Made by a program: the position numbers and the translations under genes. Below are positions 1-8,259 of a stretch of DNA of 23,084 nucleotides, piece after piece. The DNA is from Funneliformis mosseae (Eukaryota; Glomeromycota; Glomeromycetes; Glomerales; Glomeraceae): assembly GCA_910592005.1 (NCBI GenBank), contig CAJVPP010001071.1:1-23084 (forward strand), given 5' to 3'. Each line of letters opens with the position of its first letter. The stretch's first letter is position 1. The notes under the pieces were generated by a model that saw only the letters and a program-made list of their open reading frames with translations, ran no database searches and was not told where the DNA came from.

Positions 1-790
1 TATTTTCATAGAAGCAAATAATTGCCGGTTAGGAAATCTATGCTGAAGTTCATTAATAACATTTGTTGAATAATCATACACATCCATTATAAATTCATCA
101 TAATCTTGTTCAATAAAAGAAAGATTATTGTTCAAATATAGGGCTATAGTAATTTTTGAAGTTTGTTACCTAAGTGAGAAAGCATTTCATTAGAGATTCC
201 TGAAGGACTAGCAGTTTTATTGTTAGGAAGTGATTTGAGAACAGCAACCCATTCGTCATATGTAGGTAGTTGCATTAAGTTTGAATAGTGTGATTCGTTA
301 ATATAATCTCTAGGATTGAATTGGTCAATCTATCTGGAAGATATTAGTGAAGCAAGTGAGAAGGGAAGGGCAAAGTTTTGGAAATGATTGATAGTAGCAC
401 TTTTGATCACATCTGGATCAATAGTAAACTGATTTATAGAGGTACTAAGATCCTTGATTAGTAGGTGATCTAACACAATTGAACGCTTTTTTCTATTTAA
501 AATTGAGTCAATCATTTTGGAGAAGTCATTTTGAAGATTATCACATCTTTTGTCAATAAAGATTTTGATGGGTTTTTCTTTGATACGTTATACATCTATT
601 TGAGCAAGGGCAGAAAGTGGTTTGTGAATGTCTATGAGCTGTTTCTTAACATTACGAACGTTAGAAGCATCTAACGAGAGAAGAAGGGTGATAGTAGGAA
701 GTTTAGCCTCTATAACTAGTTTATCTATAGCCGATTTGATAGTTTGCCATTCCTCTTTGAGTTATTTGTGAAGATCTCCAATAGTAGCAT
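1..790 (-). pseudogene. Non-LTR retrotransposon remnant: linker and start of reverse transcriptase
   Basis: Read on the minus strand, this stretch continues the element that begins at 2329 and runs off the left edge. With several stops and frame changes it reads as a charged helical linker, then 'MIDSILNRKKRS' (515 downward), then 'YDEWVAVLKSLPNNKTASPSGIS' split over about 190-265. The last part matches the N-terminal motif of LINE-type reverse transcriptases, where the usual form is K-A-x-G-P-D-G-I; here the Asp position is Ser. The catalytic YxDD box would lie beyond the window. I see no endonuclease domain between this and the ORF1 part, so it may be deleted or located elsewhere. The copy is dead. 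The assignment rests on the motif and the ORF1-then-RT order. No conclusion about the element's clade is possible. Confidence 0.65.
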
Positions 791-2329
791 TTTGTTCGTC
801 TATATATTTTTGAAATTTGGGGTTGATAGGTTTGGAAGTGGAGGTATTTTCATCAGATGATGAGTTGGCAATACAAGTGCATTTTTTTGATTGAAGTTTA
901 AGACCAGGTCATGCGAAACAGATTTGTGAGGGATGTTGGAGGTGGAAAGGATAGAGGTAGAGTCTGAATTGAATTCATGTTTTTCTAACTTTGAGATGCA
1001 TGCTTCCAATTCAGATATATTCTTTTGCATCTTTGTTAACATATTAAAGATTTTATCAAGTTTTTTGTTTGTTTTATCAGATGCGGTATTCTGAGGATTG
1101 TGGATAGAATCATCGATTGTTTGTAGTTCTTTTCCTTTGTTGATAATTGGTTTTAGAGGAGTAGGAGTTTGTTGGTTATTCTTCTTTTGGATGGTGTTTT
1201 TGATGATGAAGGAGCGAGATCTAACAAGTTTAAAACGATTGTAGAGTTGTTAAACAGAAGGTAATTTAGATCTAGAGGTCTGGATTCTTCGACGTTGTCT
1301 ATTAGTTTTCTTTGTTCTAGAATTATAGGGCATTTCATTACTATATAGTCAGCTGCGTCACATTTATAACAGCATTTAGAGTTAGCTGCACATTATTATA
1401 ACTTATTGTTACCAAAAGCATAATCATTAGTGATGTCTTTCTTTAAGTCCTCAGCTGATTTAAAATAAAGAATGGCGAATGGTCTGGATTTATAATTATT
1501 TGAGCAGGAGATATAACAAGATTTTGCTTTAATAGCGAGCATAATATCTTAGAGGTTATAGGCGGAAATTTCAAAGGGAAGGTTGGTTAATTTAATCCTG
1601 AATTCATTCCTCTCTTTGACTTGTTCTGGAAAAAAGCATATAGGATACATGCGGACACAATCATTGTAAGTAATATATGCATAGTGCTATAAGTCCCTGA
1701 TCTGCATGCGGATATTTGTGATAGTGCTGTATTTGGAGAAAATTGAGATGATTGTATCTTTTTTGAGGCTGAGGTGAATATCAGTAATATGCAGAGTTCT
1801 ATTTTGAAACTGTGTGTTATCCTTATGCAATGTATTTCACGAATTTCTCAATACCCAATTCAGAAAGTTGAGTAAGAAGTGCAGCTTGCATAGATTTTGC
1901 ATTATCAATAAATGACTGCAGAACGTACAAAATTTACACGATGTACATTCAATCCTCTGAATGTATCATTATGTGCAAATGCTTTGTTAATTACGCAGAT
2001 AATTTGAAGGTAGGGAGTTCCTTGATATTTTTGTTAATAGAGGTAGCGCAAGCAAAAGAAGAGGGACGAAAAATGATAATAAAGTCAGAGTTTTCAGTTT
2101 CCATGTTTGTATCATCTTTAATGGGGACAAATTCTTATGTATCGAGAACGTTAGGTGGTAGGATGGACTGTCTGACATAAGTATCATCGACAATATCCTT
2201 ATCAGTCACCAAGGATAGGTTGGACTTCTCTTCAAGACGAGAGGAATCACTAGCCTCAGGTTACTTAGCTTTGAGTGAGTCGTAACGACCTTTGTTAGTT
2301 TTAAAAGTTTTTACAGATTTTTTAACCAT
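791..2329 (-). pseudogene. Non-LTR retrotransposon ORF1/gag-like protein, decayed
   Basis: The reading begins at an ATG at 2329 (minus): 'MVKKSVKTFKTNKGRYDSLKAK', then a stop where the flanking residues suggest Gln. It continues through at least three frames with many stops. Traceable blocks are an acidic, Ser/Thr-rich N-terminus, a middle part that looks like an RNA-binding (RRM-like) region, and a CCHC-type zinc knuckle at 1371-1330. After it come a Pro/Ser-rich tail and a short coiled-coil stretch near 1040-980 (ELEACISKLEKHEF). In the knuckle (CYKCDAADYIVMKC) the metal-binding His is replaced by Tyr. These parts in this order fit the nucleic-acid-binding first protein of a LINE. I recognise the family from memory as a repeated Rhizophagus sequence; a search would settle it. 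No product can be made from this copy. Confidence 0.7.
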
Positions 2330-2544
2330 TTTATAAAATTTTTTCAAATAAATTAAACCCTTTCAAGTGTTTTAAACTGTTTGTAAAAAGTGAGCTAAAA
2401 AACTAGCTAATAGAGTTGTAAATTTTTAAATAAAGTTTTGAGCAAAACAATTTTTATTTTCTCAGTAAATTTCTAAAATTTTAGAAATTTGGGATAAAAG
2501 GAGAAAGAGTTTTTTTTCTATAATGTTTTGAATTTGGGTATTGG
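2330..2544. other. Gap between two decayed minus-strand elements
   Basis: This is AT-rich DNA between the ORF1 start at 2329 and the stop of the next pseudogene at 2545-2547. It is probably what remains of the retrotransposon's 5' leader. It holds a perfect 24-bp palindrome (listed separately). I see no gene. Confidence 0.4.
2467..2490. repeat. Perfect 24-bp palindrome without spacer
   Basis: The left half AAATTTCTAAAA is followed directly by its exact reverse complement TTTTAGAAATTT. It lies about 140 bp upstream of the ORF1 start of the retrotransposon remnant. Palindromes made mostly of A and T occur by chance more often in such DNA, but 12 matched pairs with no loop is notable. It could be a cruciform or hairpin in the leader, or chance. 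Confidence 0.85.
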
Positions 2545-3611
2545 TTAATCTAAAAATATCACTCGCCTACAAGTAATTAACTTAATTCTATCTATTCTAA
2601 CCCCTTTTTCTCCAAATAGCATAAGAATATTTTTAGCTCTATATGTTCAGATTCGCAAATTACCCAGAGTGACATTAGGTAAATACTGCAACATATTTTT
2701 GTATATCATCGATCTTGCTGTCTTATCTTAGTCTTGCCATCAACTGTAATATTTTTTACTTTTTCTTCAAACTTGAGGGAATAATGATATAAGCATAAGA
2801 TTTCTTTTAGACCCATTCTTATAGCCTAATCAATCCAATAAGCTAATCTCTGCATAGAGTCTTCAATTGCGTTGTTTAAGATAGATTCATCATGTAGTTT
2901 AACTGATGCCACTGAAGAAATAGGCCTAGAAAGTTCATGCTTTAAAGTTTGTTCAGTGACTTGATTTCTATCAAGCGGTTATGTAGCAATCAGCCTAGAC
3001 ATTTTATCAGATGAAGCAGAGATATTATCATCTGTGCTAAGTGATAATTTCAAATCTTGATTGTTACTAATAGTAACAGTTTTTTTGTCACATTAATTTC
3101 GAATCTACAGAAGTAACAGCCAGGATTTGATTTTTAGTTGACTCACGTAGAAGTTTCTTCTTCTTTTTGTGTTACTTTATTTCACTACTAATGATTTTCT
3201 TATAAGCCTTAAGCAAGAAACTATCCATATTTTTCTCTTCTAACGGTTTGCCGTTAAGGCGTTTTGCAGAGTTAGTAGGTACTATTATTGCCTCTGATAC
3301 TGCAACTGAATTGGCCAAAGGCGTTAAAGCAAAAATAGGTGAACTGTTATTAGAAAAATTATGCAAAACGTCTCTCAGCTCATTTAGAGTCTGCTTTTGT
3401 TCTACTTTCGTGATTCTATCTCCAAATTCAGATCTATCTTCTCGATTCTAGCTCTAAGTTTGGCATTTTTAGCATCACACCTCTCATTATATTTCTTATT
3501 TGCTCTTAGAAACTCAGTATTCCTGTGCTTAAGTTCAGCTATTTCAGTATCAGACACTGAAAGCTTTCTTCTAAGATTTACGTTCTCAGCCTCAAGTTCA
3601 GTGGTACACAT
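2545..3611 (-). pseudogene. Coiled-coil protein pseudogene of an expanded AM-fungal family
   Basis: The start codon is at 3611. The first 69 codons are open and strongly heptad-like (ELEAENVNLRRKLSV..EIAELKHRN), predicting a coiled coil. A frameshift near 3400 moves the reading to a second frame: 'SPIFALTPLANSVAVSEA', then 'NMDSFLLKAYKKIISSEIK', a stop, and 'KKKKKLLREST'. A long decayed middle part is full of stops. The C-terminal block at about 2720-2545 is readable again (MIYKNMLQYLPNV..., then AKNILMLFGEKGVRID, IDRIKLIT) with one stop inside. Order and spacing resemble a large Rhizophagus family of coiled-coil proteins with a conserved C-terminal helical domain, recalled from memory. Its function is unknown to me. 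The copy is broken by frameshifts and stops. Confidence 0.6.
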
Positions 3612-3804
3612 TTTGATAACTCAAGTTCAGATGATATGATCTATATATATAACTAATACACTGTATGTAAACATTCAAAATAAAAATATGTAGGTTATTT
3701 CAGCTGATCATTAACCATGTTAACAGTTTTTGCCAAGTAAAAAATTTTTATTATTACATGCAAAATAAATATAAATATTTAAGACGCATAGTCTACAATA
3801 TACA
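3612..3804. other. AT-rich spacer
   Basis: Short intergenic DNA upstream of the coiled-coil pseudogene and downstream of the SAM-domain pseudogene, both on the minus strand. I see no gene, and no clear TATA box can be singled out in such AT-rich sequence. Confidence 0.4.
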
Positions 3805-4895
3805 TTATTTTTTAATAATTTTTTTAATTTTAACCCTCTTGCTGGACAGAGAACTATCTACACTAACCTGATCCTTCAATAACCTAAAAATTATACCTAT
3901 TACCCTTTTCACGTTGTTTTGAAGTAGCTCAAGATTTTCTTTAACAGCAGACTTTGAAAGATTAATTTGATATTCACTTCCACTCGTAGAGTATATACCA
4001 TCAGAAGTATATATAATAAAATACCACTCTGTACCTTTGATCACAATACCATAGATATAATTAAAATAGTTATTTCTAAATGCTTAATTCGCAGTCTATT
4101 TCTTTTTATTTATCTAAAATGCGCTTTCAAGTTGTGCTAGATTCTAAGAGATAAACTATCATTAATATTCTTAATATATTAGAAAGCGAAAATGTGAATA
4201 GTAGGCTTATCTGTGCATATCCAATCTTAATATTTTGTGGTTTCCCTTCAGTGATGTAAAAAAGATCCTCTAGATTTTTGTTCATATAGTCTACTTGGTC
4301 AGTAGCATCTTCACCAGAAACGTCTTTCTGTAAAACTATGAATATATCTTGAGAGGTGAGTTTTTAGCGATAGCAATTGACACATGTAATATAGCTGAAA
4401 TAAATTCATAGTGCGTTACCTCATTAGCATCAGTCATGGTCTCTACGTTTAAAAGTTTTAAGATAATATCCTCCATACAGTATTTGAACGCTTTATCATC
4501 ATCACTAATCTTCTCAAAGACTACAGAGAAAAATAAAGCTAATATAGTTATCTAGTCAGTTTTGAAAATTAATTAATTACCTACTAGGAGTAAACTGCTT
4601 GATGTTTGTTATATCTTTCCTGTTCACCTTATTTTTATGTAACATTTTTTTAAGTCATCAAGAGTTTTAAGTGAGGAATAGTTTTGTAGCTTCTGGCTAA
4701 GACCTTTGATAAAGTCTACAAGTCTTGTTGCTGGCCTTCCATTTATTCTATAACGCTTAAGCTTTTTCTTTGTTAACTTAAGAAAATCATAACTAGCAAC
4801 TTTCTCTTTACGAAAATTTTAATATTATCATCAAGTTTTAAGTCTTTCCTTTCTAGATAATCGATAAGCTCCTTTGTATTAAAATTCTTAATCAT
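3805..4895 (-). pseudogene. SAM-domain protein pseudogene with two recognisable introns
   Basis: The start is an ATG at 4895; an in-frame ATG also lies at 4904. Exon 1 reads 'FNTKELIDYLERKDLKLDD', a one-base frameshift, then 'YDFLKLTKKKLKRYRINGRP' and 'TLDDLKKMLHKNKVNRKDI'. The layout resembles a sterile alpha motif, a small helical protein-interaction domain. A GTAGGT...CTGTAG intron at about 4580-4520 restores the phase 'FTP|IFEKISDDD'. A second frameshift sits near 4360. A second intron with a damaged donor (ATAAGC instead of GTAAGC) ends in TTAG before 'NLAQLESAF'. Three stops follow, then an open C-terminus (GTEWYFIIYTSDGIYSTSGS) ending in a Lys-rich tail. I recall this as a large Rhizophagus family. 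Its cellular role is not visible in the sequence. Confidence 0.7.
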
Positions 4896-5175
4896 GCCTG
4901 ACATTGTTCGAAAAAAAATTTCTTCTGTTATTAAGCTTAGAAAAAAAGGTATAGAGGTTTATAAAGACATAGTTTTTATATATGTGAGTTTGTGCTTGCA
5001 AAAAAATATGTACTTAACTGCAGTTACAGGTAAAGCTGGTTTATGGATAAAGATTTACGATAAGAACATAATATATGCTTTATTTAAAAATAAAAAAACT
5101 TTGTCAGAAGCTGATCTACATTACATAAAAATTGTAAATATATCGTTACATGATACAGAAAATTATTTGGGATAA
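4894..5175 (+). CDS. Unrecognised 93-codon ORF, doubtful
   Basis: An open frame of 93 codons starts at an ATG whose bases interlock with the ATG of the minus-strand SAM pseudogene: both read the same CATG at 4893-4896. The protein is Lys/Ile-rich with no motif I recognise, no signal peptide and no membrane segment. Its length is above what random AT-rich DNA usually gives, and it is followed by another open frame, so it may be one exon of a small gene or a decayed fragment. A shared start with a divergent pseudogene leaves no room for a 5' leader, which argues against a functional gene. Confidence 0.25.
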   Translation: MPDIVRKKISSVIKLRKKGIEVYKDIVFIYVSLCLQKNMYLTAVTGKAGLWIKIYDKNIIYALFKNKKTLSEADLHYIKIVNISLHDTENYLG

Positions 5176-5183
5176 ACAGTGAA

Positions 5184-5432
5184 ATGAAAGTGCTCTGCTT
5201 TAGGTTCCTCAATAAAAATATTGATAAAATCCTTATGCATGTCCATTTCTATTTCAATAGCGCTTCTGACTCAAATTATACAAATTTTGAGAGGGATTTT
5301 ATTAAATGGTGTCCAATTTACTTTGAATTGCAGTCTCGAGATCACTATAACGATCACTTCTGCGAATTGATAAGACAATTAATAGTAATATTATTATTAT
5401 CTACTTTGACGCCTAAATACAAGAATCTATAG
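5184..5432 (+). CDS. Unrecognised 82-codon ORF, doubtful
   Basis: This open frame starts eight bases after the previous frame's stop and is in another phase. The peptide has Cys, His and aromatic residues (FNSASDSNYTNFERDF, QSRDHYNDHFCELIRQLI) and does not look like pure low-complexity translation. It could be the frameshifted continuation of the fragment at 4894-5175. I recognise no domain. It may equally be chance. Confidence 0.22.
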   Translation: MKVLCFRFLNKNIDKILMHVHFYFNSASDSNYTNFERDFIKWCPIYFELQSRDHYNDHFCELIRQLIVILLLSTLTPKYKNL

Positions 5433-5481
5433 TGAGAAAATTGCTAGACCCACTTGCATTAAAGAATATATACTGTACATA

Positions 5482-6016
5482 CTTTATTTTACGTTATTTT
5501 CTCTGGAAAATATTTTTGCAAAAAGTTGGCTGAACTTCCACATACCTCTACATGCTTTATATCTTGCTGGAAAAAAGTTAAGGAGGTATAAGGCGTGATT
5601 AGCATTGTCGTCTAGTACTAAGAGTTCTATGAAAGTGCATGCAAACAGAATTTTCAAACCTTTTTATATGTAGATCTACCAGAGAGACCATAATTGATTT
5701 TACGCCTAGCAATCTCAAAATTATGAGCCCTTCAGCCTTTTATAATATATGCTTTTATCATCAGTACTTACTTTTACAGTAAATTCTGTGTTACAACTAG
5801 ATGCTCTTTTACATTTTTCTCATGTTTATTCAGAAAAAAAATAGAAGTACTAGTTAACATATATATTTTCTTTTCGTTATATGCAAAATCAATATGTTGC
5901 ATAAACCTGTCTAGTAATCTGCATATTTTATCGCATAGGAGTACTGCATATAGCTTAACAAAAAAATCTTCTGAATTGATGATCACAGCTCTAGACATAA
6001 AATTGAATATATGCAA
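5482..6016 (-). pseudogene. Unrecognised decayed coding fragment
   Basis: On the minus strand an 80-codon frame starts at 6016 (SEDFFVKLYAVLLCDKICRL). A possible intron with a GTAAAAGTAAGT donor follows. Further coding-like blocks lie in other frames: 'ARRKINYGLSGRSTYKKV' and then 'ALYLLNFFPARYKACRGMW' down to about 5482. Stops and frame changes separate them. I do not recognise the family. Part of it (5913-5986) is a DNA repeat also found at 7251-7322, so some of the frame may be repeat DNA rather than gene. Confidence 0.3.
5913..5986. repeat. Dispersed copy of the tandem-unit 3' end
   Basis: About 74 bp running from 'ctagtaatctgcat' to 'gaattgatgatcac' matches 7251-7322, by eye at roughly 80 percent. 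At 7251-7322 this sequence is the tail of a tandemly duplicated unit, so this copy probably marks the end of an earlier unit whose 5' part is no longer readable. Confidence 0.55.
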
Positions 6017-6076
6017 GTAATACTAATAATAGATCTAATCAAGTTGATGCTTAATTATATAATGAGTCATATGAGG

Positions 6077-6644
6077 TAGAGGTATGCTCCAAATCTGATC
6101 AATCCGGATATCCAGTCATCCATCCAAAATTTGATCAAATTCGGATTGATCTATTTGTATTACAAGATTGACTGGATAGAAACCAGATTTTCTGATCGAT
6201 CCGATGACGTATTTCAAAATACGAACCACTGATCATTTTCATTTTTAGAAACTGAATTACATAGGTTACACAAAGTGCCAGGACTGCAGAAATCAAAAAA
6301 AACAGGAAACAAATTTTTTGTAAAACGGCAATTGCCAAAAAAGAAAGTGATCTGCATTATAGTTGCACAAAGCGTTAGAAATACAGAAATTTAAAAATAG
6401 AAAATTTTTTTTGTGAAATGGCTATCGTCTGAAAAGGAAATTGATCGATATACCCGCACGCATAAAAATATGATTTTTCGTAATTTTCATAATTCCGCCC
6501 AAAATTTATAATTCCAGCAGGAATTATGAAAATTGATCGGATTATACTGGATAATCTGAAATCTGATAAATAGAAATCTGGATGATCTGAAATTTGACCG
6601 AATCAGATGATGGATTGATCGGATTTCACCAGAGCTGACCTCTA
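6077..6644. mobile_element. Non-autonomous hAT-like DNA transposon, 568 bp
   Basis: The ends are imperfect terminal inverted repeats: TAGAGGTATGCTC on the left, and TAGAGGTCAGCTCTGG when the right end is reverse-complemented. Both continue into GATCAATCC-type sequence. They are flanked by 8-bp direct repeats ATATGAGG (6069-6076) and ATATGAGA (6645-6652), 7 of 8 matching. An 8-bp target duplication and ends beginning T/CAGRGGT are characteristic of the hAT superfamily. The inside has no transposase-like frame and contains repeated GATC/CGGAT words and a 15-bp perfect hairpin. It would depend on a transposase made elsewhere. The degenerate ends suggest an old insertion. Confidence 0.75.
6482..6534. 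repeat. Internal hairpin of the hAT-like element
   Basis: Perfect 15-bp arms AATTTTCATAATTCC (6482-6496) and GGAATTATGAAAATT (6520-6534) are separated by 23 bases. It lies in the right third of the element and could form a stem in DNA or in a transcript. Confidence 0.85.
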
Positions 6645-6680
6645 ATATGAGAAGCTTTTATATGAAGTGTTTTTGTATAA

Positions 6681-7322
6681 GAAGAAAGATATAATAGCTA
6701 TTCAGAAAAACTCGGTATGTTCTCAGATTCAGAAAAGAGACCTATTGAGAGTAGAAATCAAACAGCATTGAATTAAAGCAAAAAAAGGAAAAATACTTGA
6801 AGATTCATTTAGGCTGTTATTTGATTTAGTGGGGAATTAATAGATATATGAGAGATCTCAATGTGGATTGTCACCCTGTTCTTACTATATTATATAATAA
6901 TATACATGATCTTGAGGGAGAAACATATGGGAAAAGGTCACTTAGGACATTATATCATTTGCTTTTATATTTGGAAGAGGATATAAACATGATTTAGAAT
7001 GTTCTTGGTATTATCGGTCATTCTGATCAGAAAATAAGTGAATTAAAAAAAGTTAATAAAAATGTAAAGAGTGTATCTTCAAAACTTCTGACAGTTCCTT
7101 ACCTTTAATACCTTTGGCAGAAAATGGTCTAGGTGTGTTAATACAGAAATTCATCTATAGGAAATGAAAATGTTTTATTTTATTGAAAAGTAGCTACCAT
7201 TATTTCAATTGTGTGAAAATTCAGCTAGTGTTCATATCTAGAATAAGTTAGCTAATCTATATTTTTTGTCACATAGGAGTACACGTGAAGCTTAGCAAAA
7301 AATCTTCTAAGTTGATGATCAC
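6681..7322 (+). pseudogene. Tandem unit 1: decayed small gene, unrecognised
   Basis: This is the first of two diverged copies of one unit; the other is at 7410-8006. Shared landmarks in the same order are 'gatataatagctattcagaaaa', 'ggaaaaa(t/c)acttg', 'ttaatacagaaattcatc', 'aatgttttatttta' and 'ataagttagctaatctatatttttt'. Coding-like pieces include 'RSLRTLYHLLLYLEEDI', parallel to 'FNLLMYLEDNIIAIQEEL' in copy 2. There are many stops and about 27 bp are missing near the start compared with copy 2. The hAT-like element lies just upstream, where the start codon would be expected. The parent protein looks mostly helical. I do not recognise the family. Confidence 0.5.
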
Positions 7323-7409
7323 TAAAATGATGATCAGTATTTCAGATTCAGCCCTTAAGGCACTTCGCTAAATTTTCTGCATTAAATATATTACTTTATT
7401 ATAGCAACC

Positions 7410-8006
7410 ATGGCAAATATTAATATTAAGAAGGATATAATAGCTATTCAGAAAAAACTCAGTATTGGTGGGAATACAAATCAGTTGGTAATGCTTTCAG
7501 ATTCTGAGCTCATAGGAAAAACACTTGCTAATTCATACAAATTGTTATTATAATTGGTAGAGAATTTAATATCGATACAGGAGAATCTTAACATTAATAG
7601 TAATCCTATTTTAGAAGTGAAATATCAAAGCAATGAAGCTTTTGCAGATATTTTGTTGGTGAAATATTTAATTTGCTTATGTATTTAGAAGATAATATAA
7701 TAGCAATTCAAGAAGAGCTTAGTATTGTTGGTTATTCTAATTAAGAAAGGGTAGAAGAAGCTGATAAAACTGCAAGAGAATATCTTCGAAAGTTTGAGAA
7801 ATTTTACAGTCCTTTAGAAGATACTTTAAATATATTAATACAGAAATTCATCGATAAGGAAGTAAAAATGTTTTATTTTACTAAAGAGAGACTACTATTA
7901 TTTCTGAAAGTCATTTCTTAACAATTACACAAAATTTTCATAAAAAATTTAACTAGCATTGATCAGTACTTACACCTAGTATAAGTTAGCTAATCTATAT
8001 TTTTTA
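7410..8006 (+). pseudogene. Tandem unit 2: decayed small gene, unrecognised
   Basis: This is the better-preserved copy. The ATG at 7410 opens 'MANINIKKDIIAIQKKLSIG', followed after about 47 codons by a stop, then 'LVENLISIQENLNI'. A frameshift near 7660 follows, then 'FNLLMYLEDNIIAIQEEL', another stop, 'EADKTAREYLRKFEKFYSPL' and 'NILIQKFIDKEVKMFYFTKE'. The protein was probably 170-190 residues, charged, helical and possibly coiled-coil, and cytosolic since no signal peptide is visible. At least two stops and one frameshift make it dead. It is a tandem duplicate of 6681-7322, and a MITE inserted just after its end. I do not recognise the family. Confidence 0.5.
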
Positions 8007-8014
8007 TGTATATA

Positions 8015-8185
8015 CAGTCAACTCTTGTTATAACGAACTCTATGTCTAGACCTCAACTTCGCTATAAGGCTATAGTGAAGATTTTAAGAGATTTGATTGG
8101 TCAATTCGCTATAACAAGAGTATTTTTATTATATTTATTTAAAAAATTTGTTATATCAAGAGTTCGCTATATCAAGAATTGACTG
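8015..8185. mobile_element. Tc1/mariner-type MITE, 171 bp
   Basis: The terminal inverted repeats are about 26 bp and match at 23 of 26 positions by eye, starting CAGTCAACTCTTG on the left and CAGTCAATTCTTG on the right when reverse-complemented. Both ends are flanked by TA (or TATA), the target duplication of Tc1/mariner elements. The CAGT start and the 'TTATAACGAA'-type sequence are typical of pogo/Tigger-like members. The inside is AT-rich with further 'gctataacaagag' sub-repeats and no coding capacity, so it needs a transposase from elsewhere. Confidence 0.85.
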
Positions 8186-8259
8186 TATAGTGTAGCTCAG
8201 TAACTGTTAACCAACAGCTTAATTGACTTATCTATGTAGATGGCATGTCTGACTGATTG

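Noticed and set aside
1941..2193. 79-codon plus-strand and 68-codon minus-strand frames
   Set aside because: The plus frame is antisense to ORF1; the minus frame is an out-of-phase reading within the same decayed ORF1.
3248..3639. Two overlapping plus-strand frames rich in Ser/Phe/Leu
   Set aside because: They are the complement of the coiled-coil pseudogene on the minus strand, which shows real heptad patterning.
6135..6338. 67-codon minus-strand frame with a hydrophobic start
   Set aside because: It lies wholly inside the hAT-like non-autonomous element and does not resemble a transposase.
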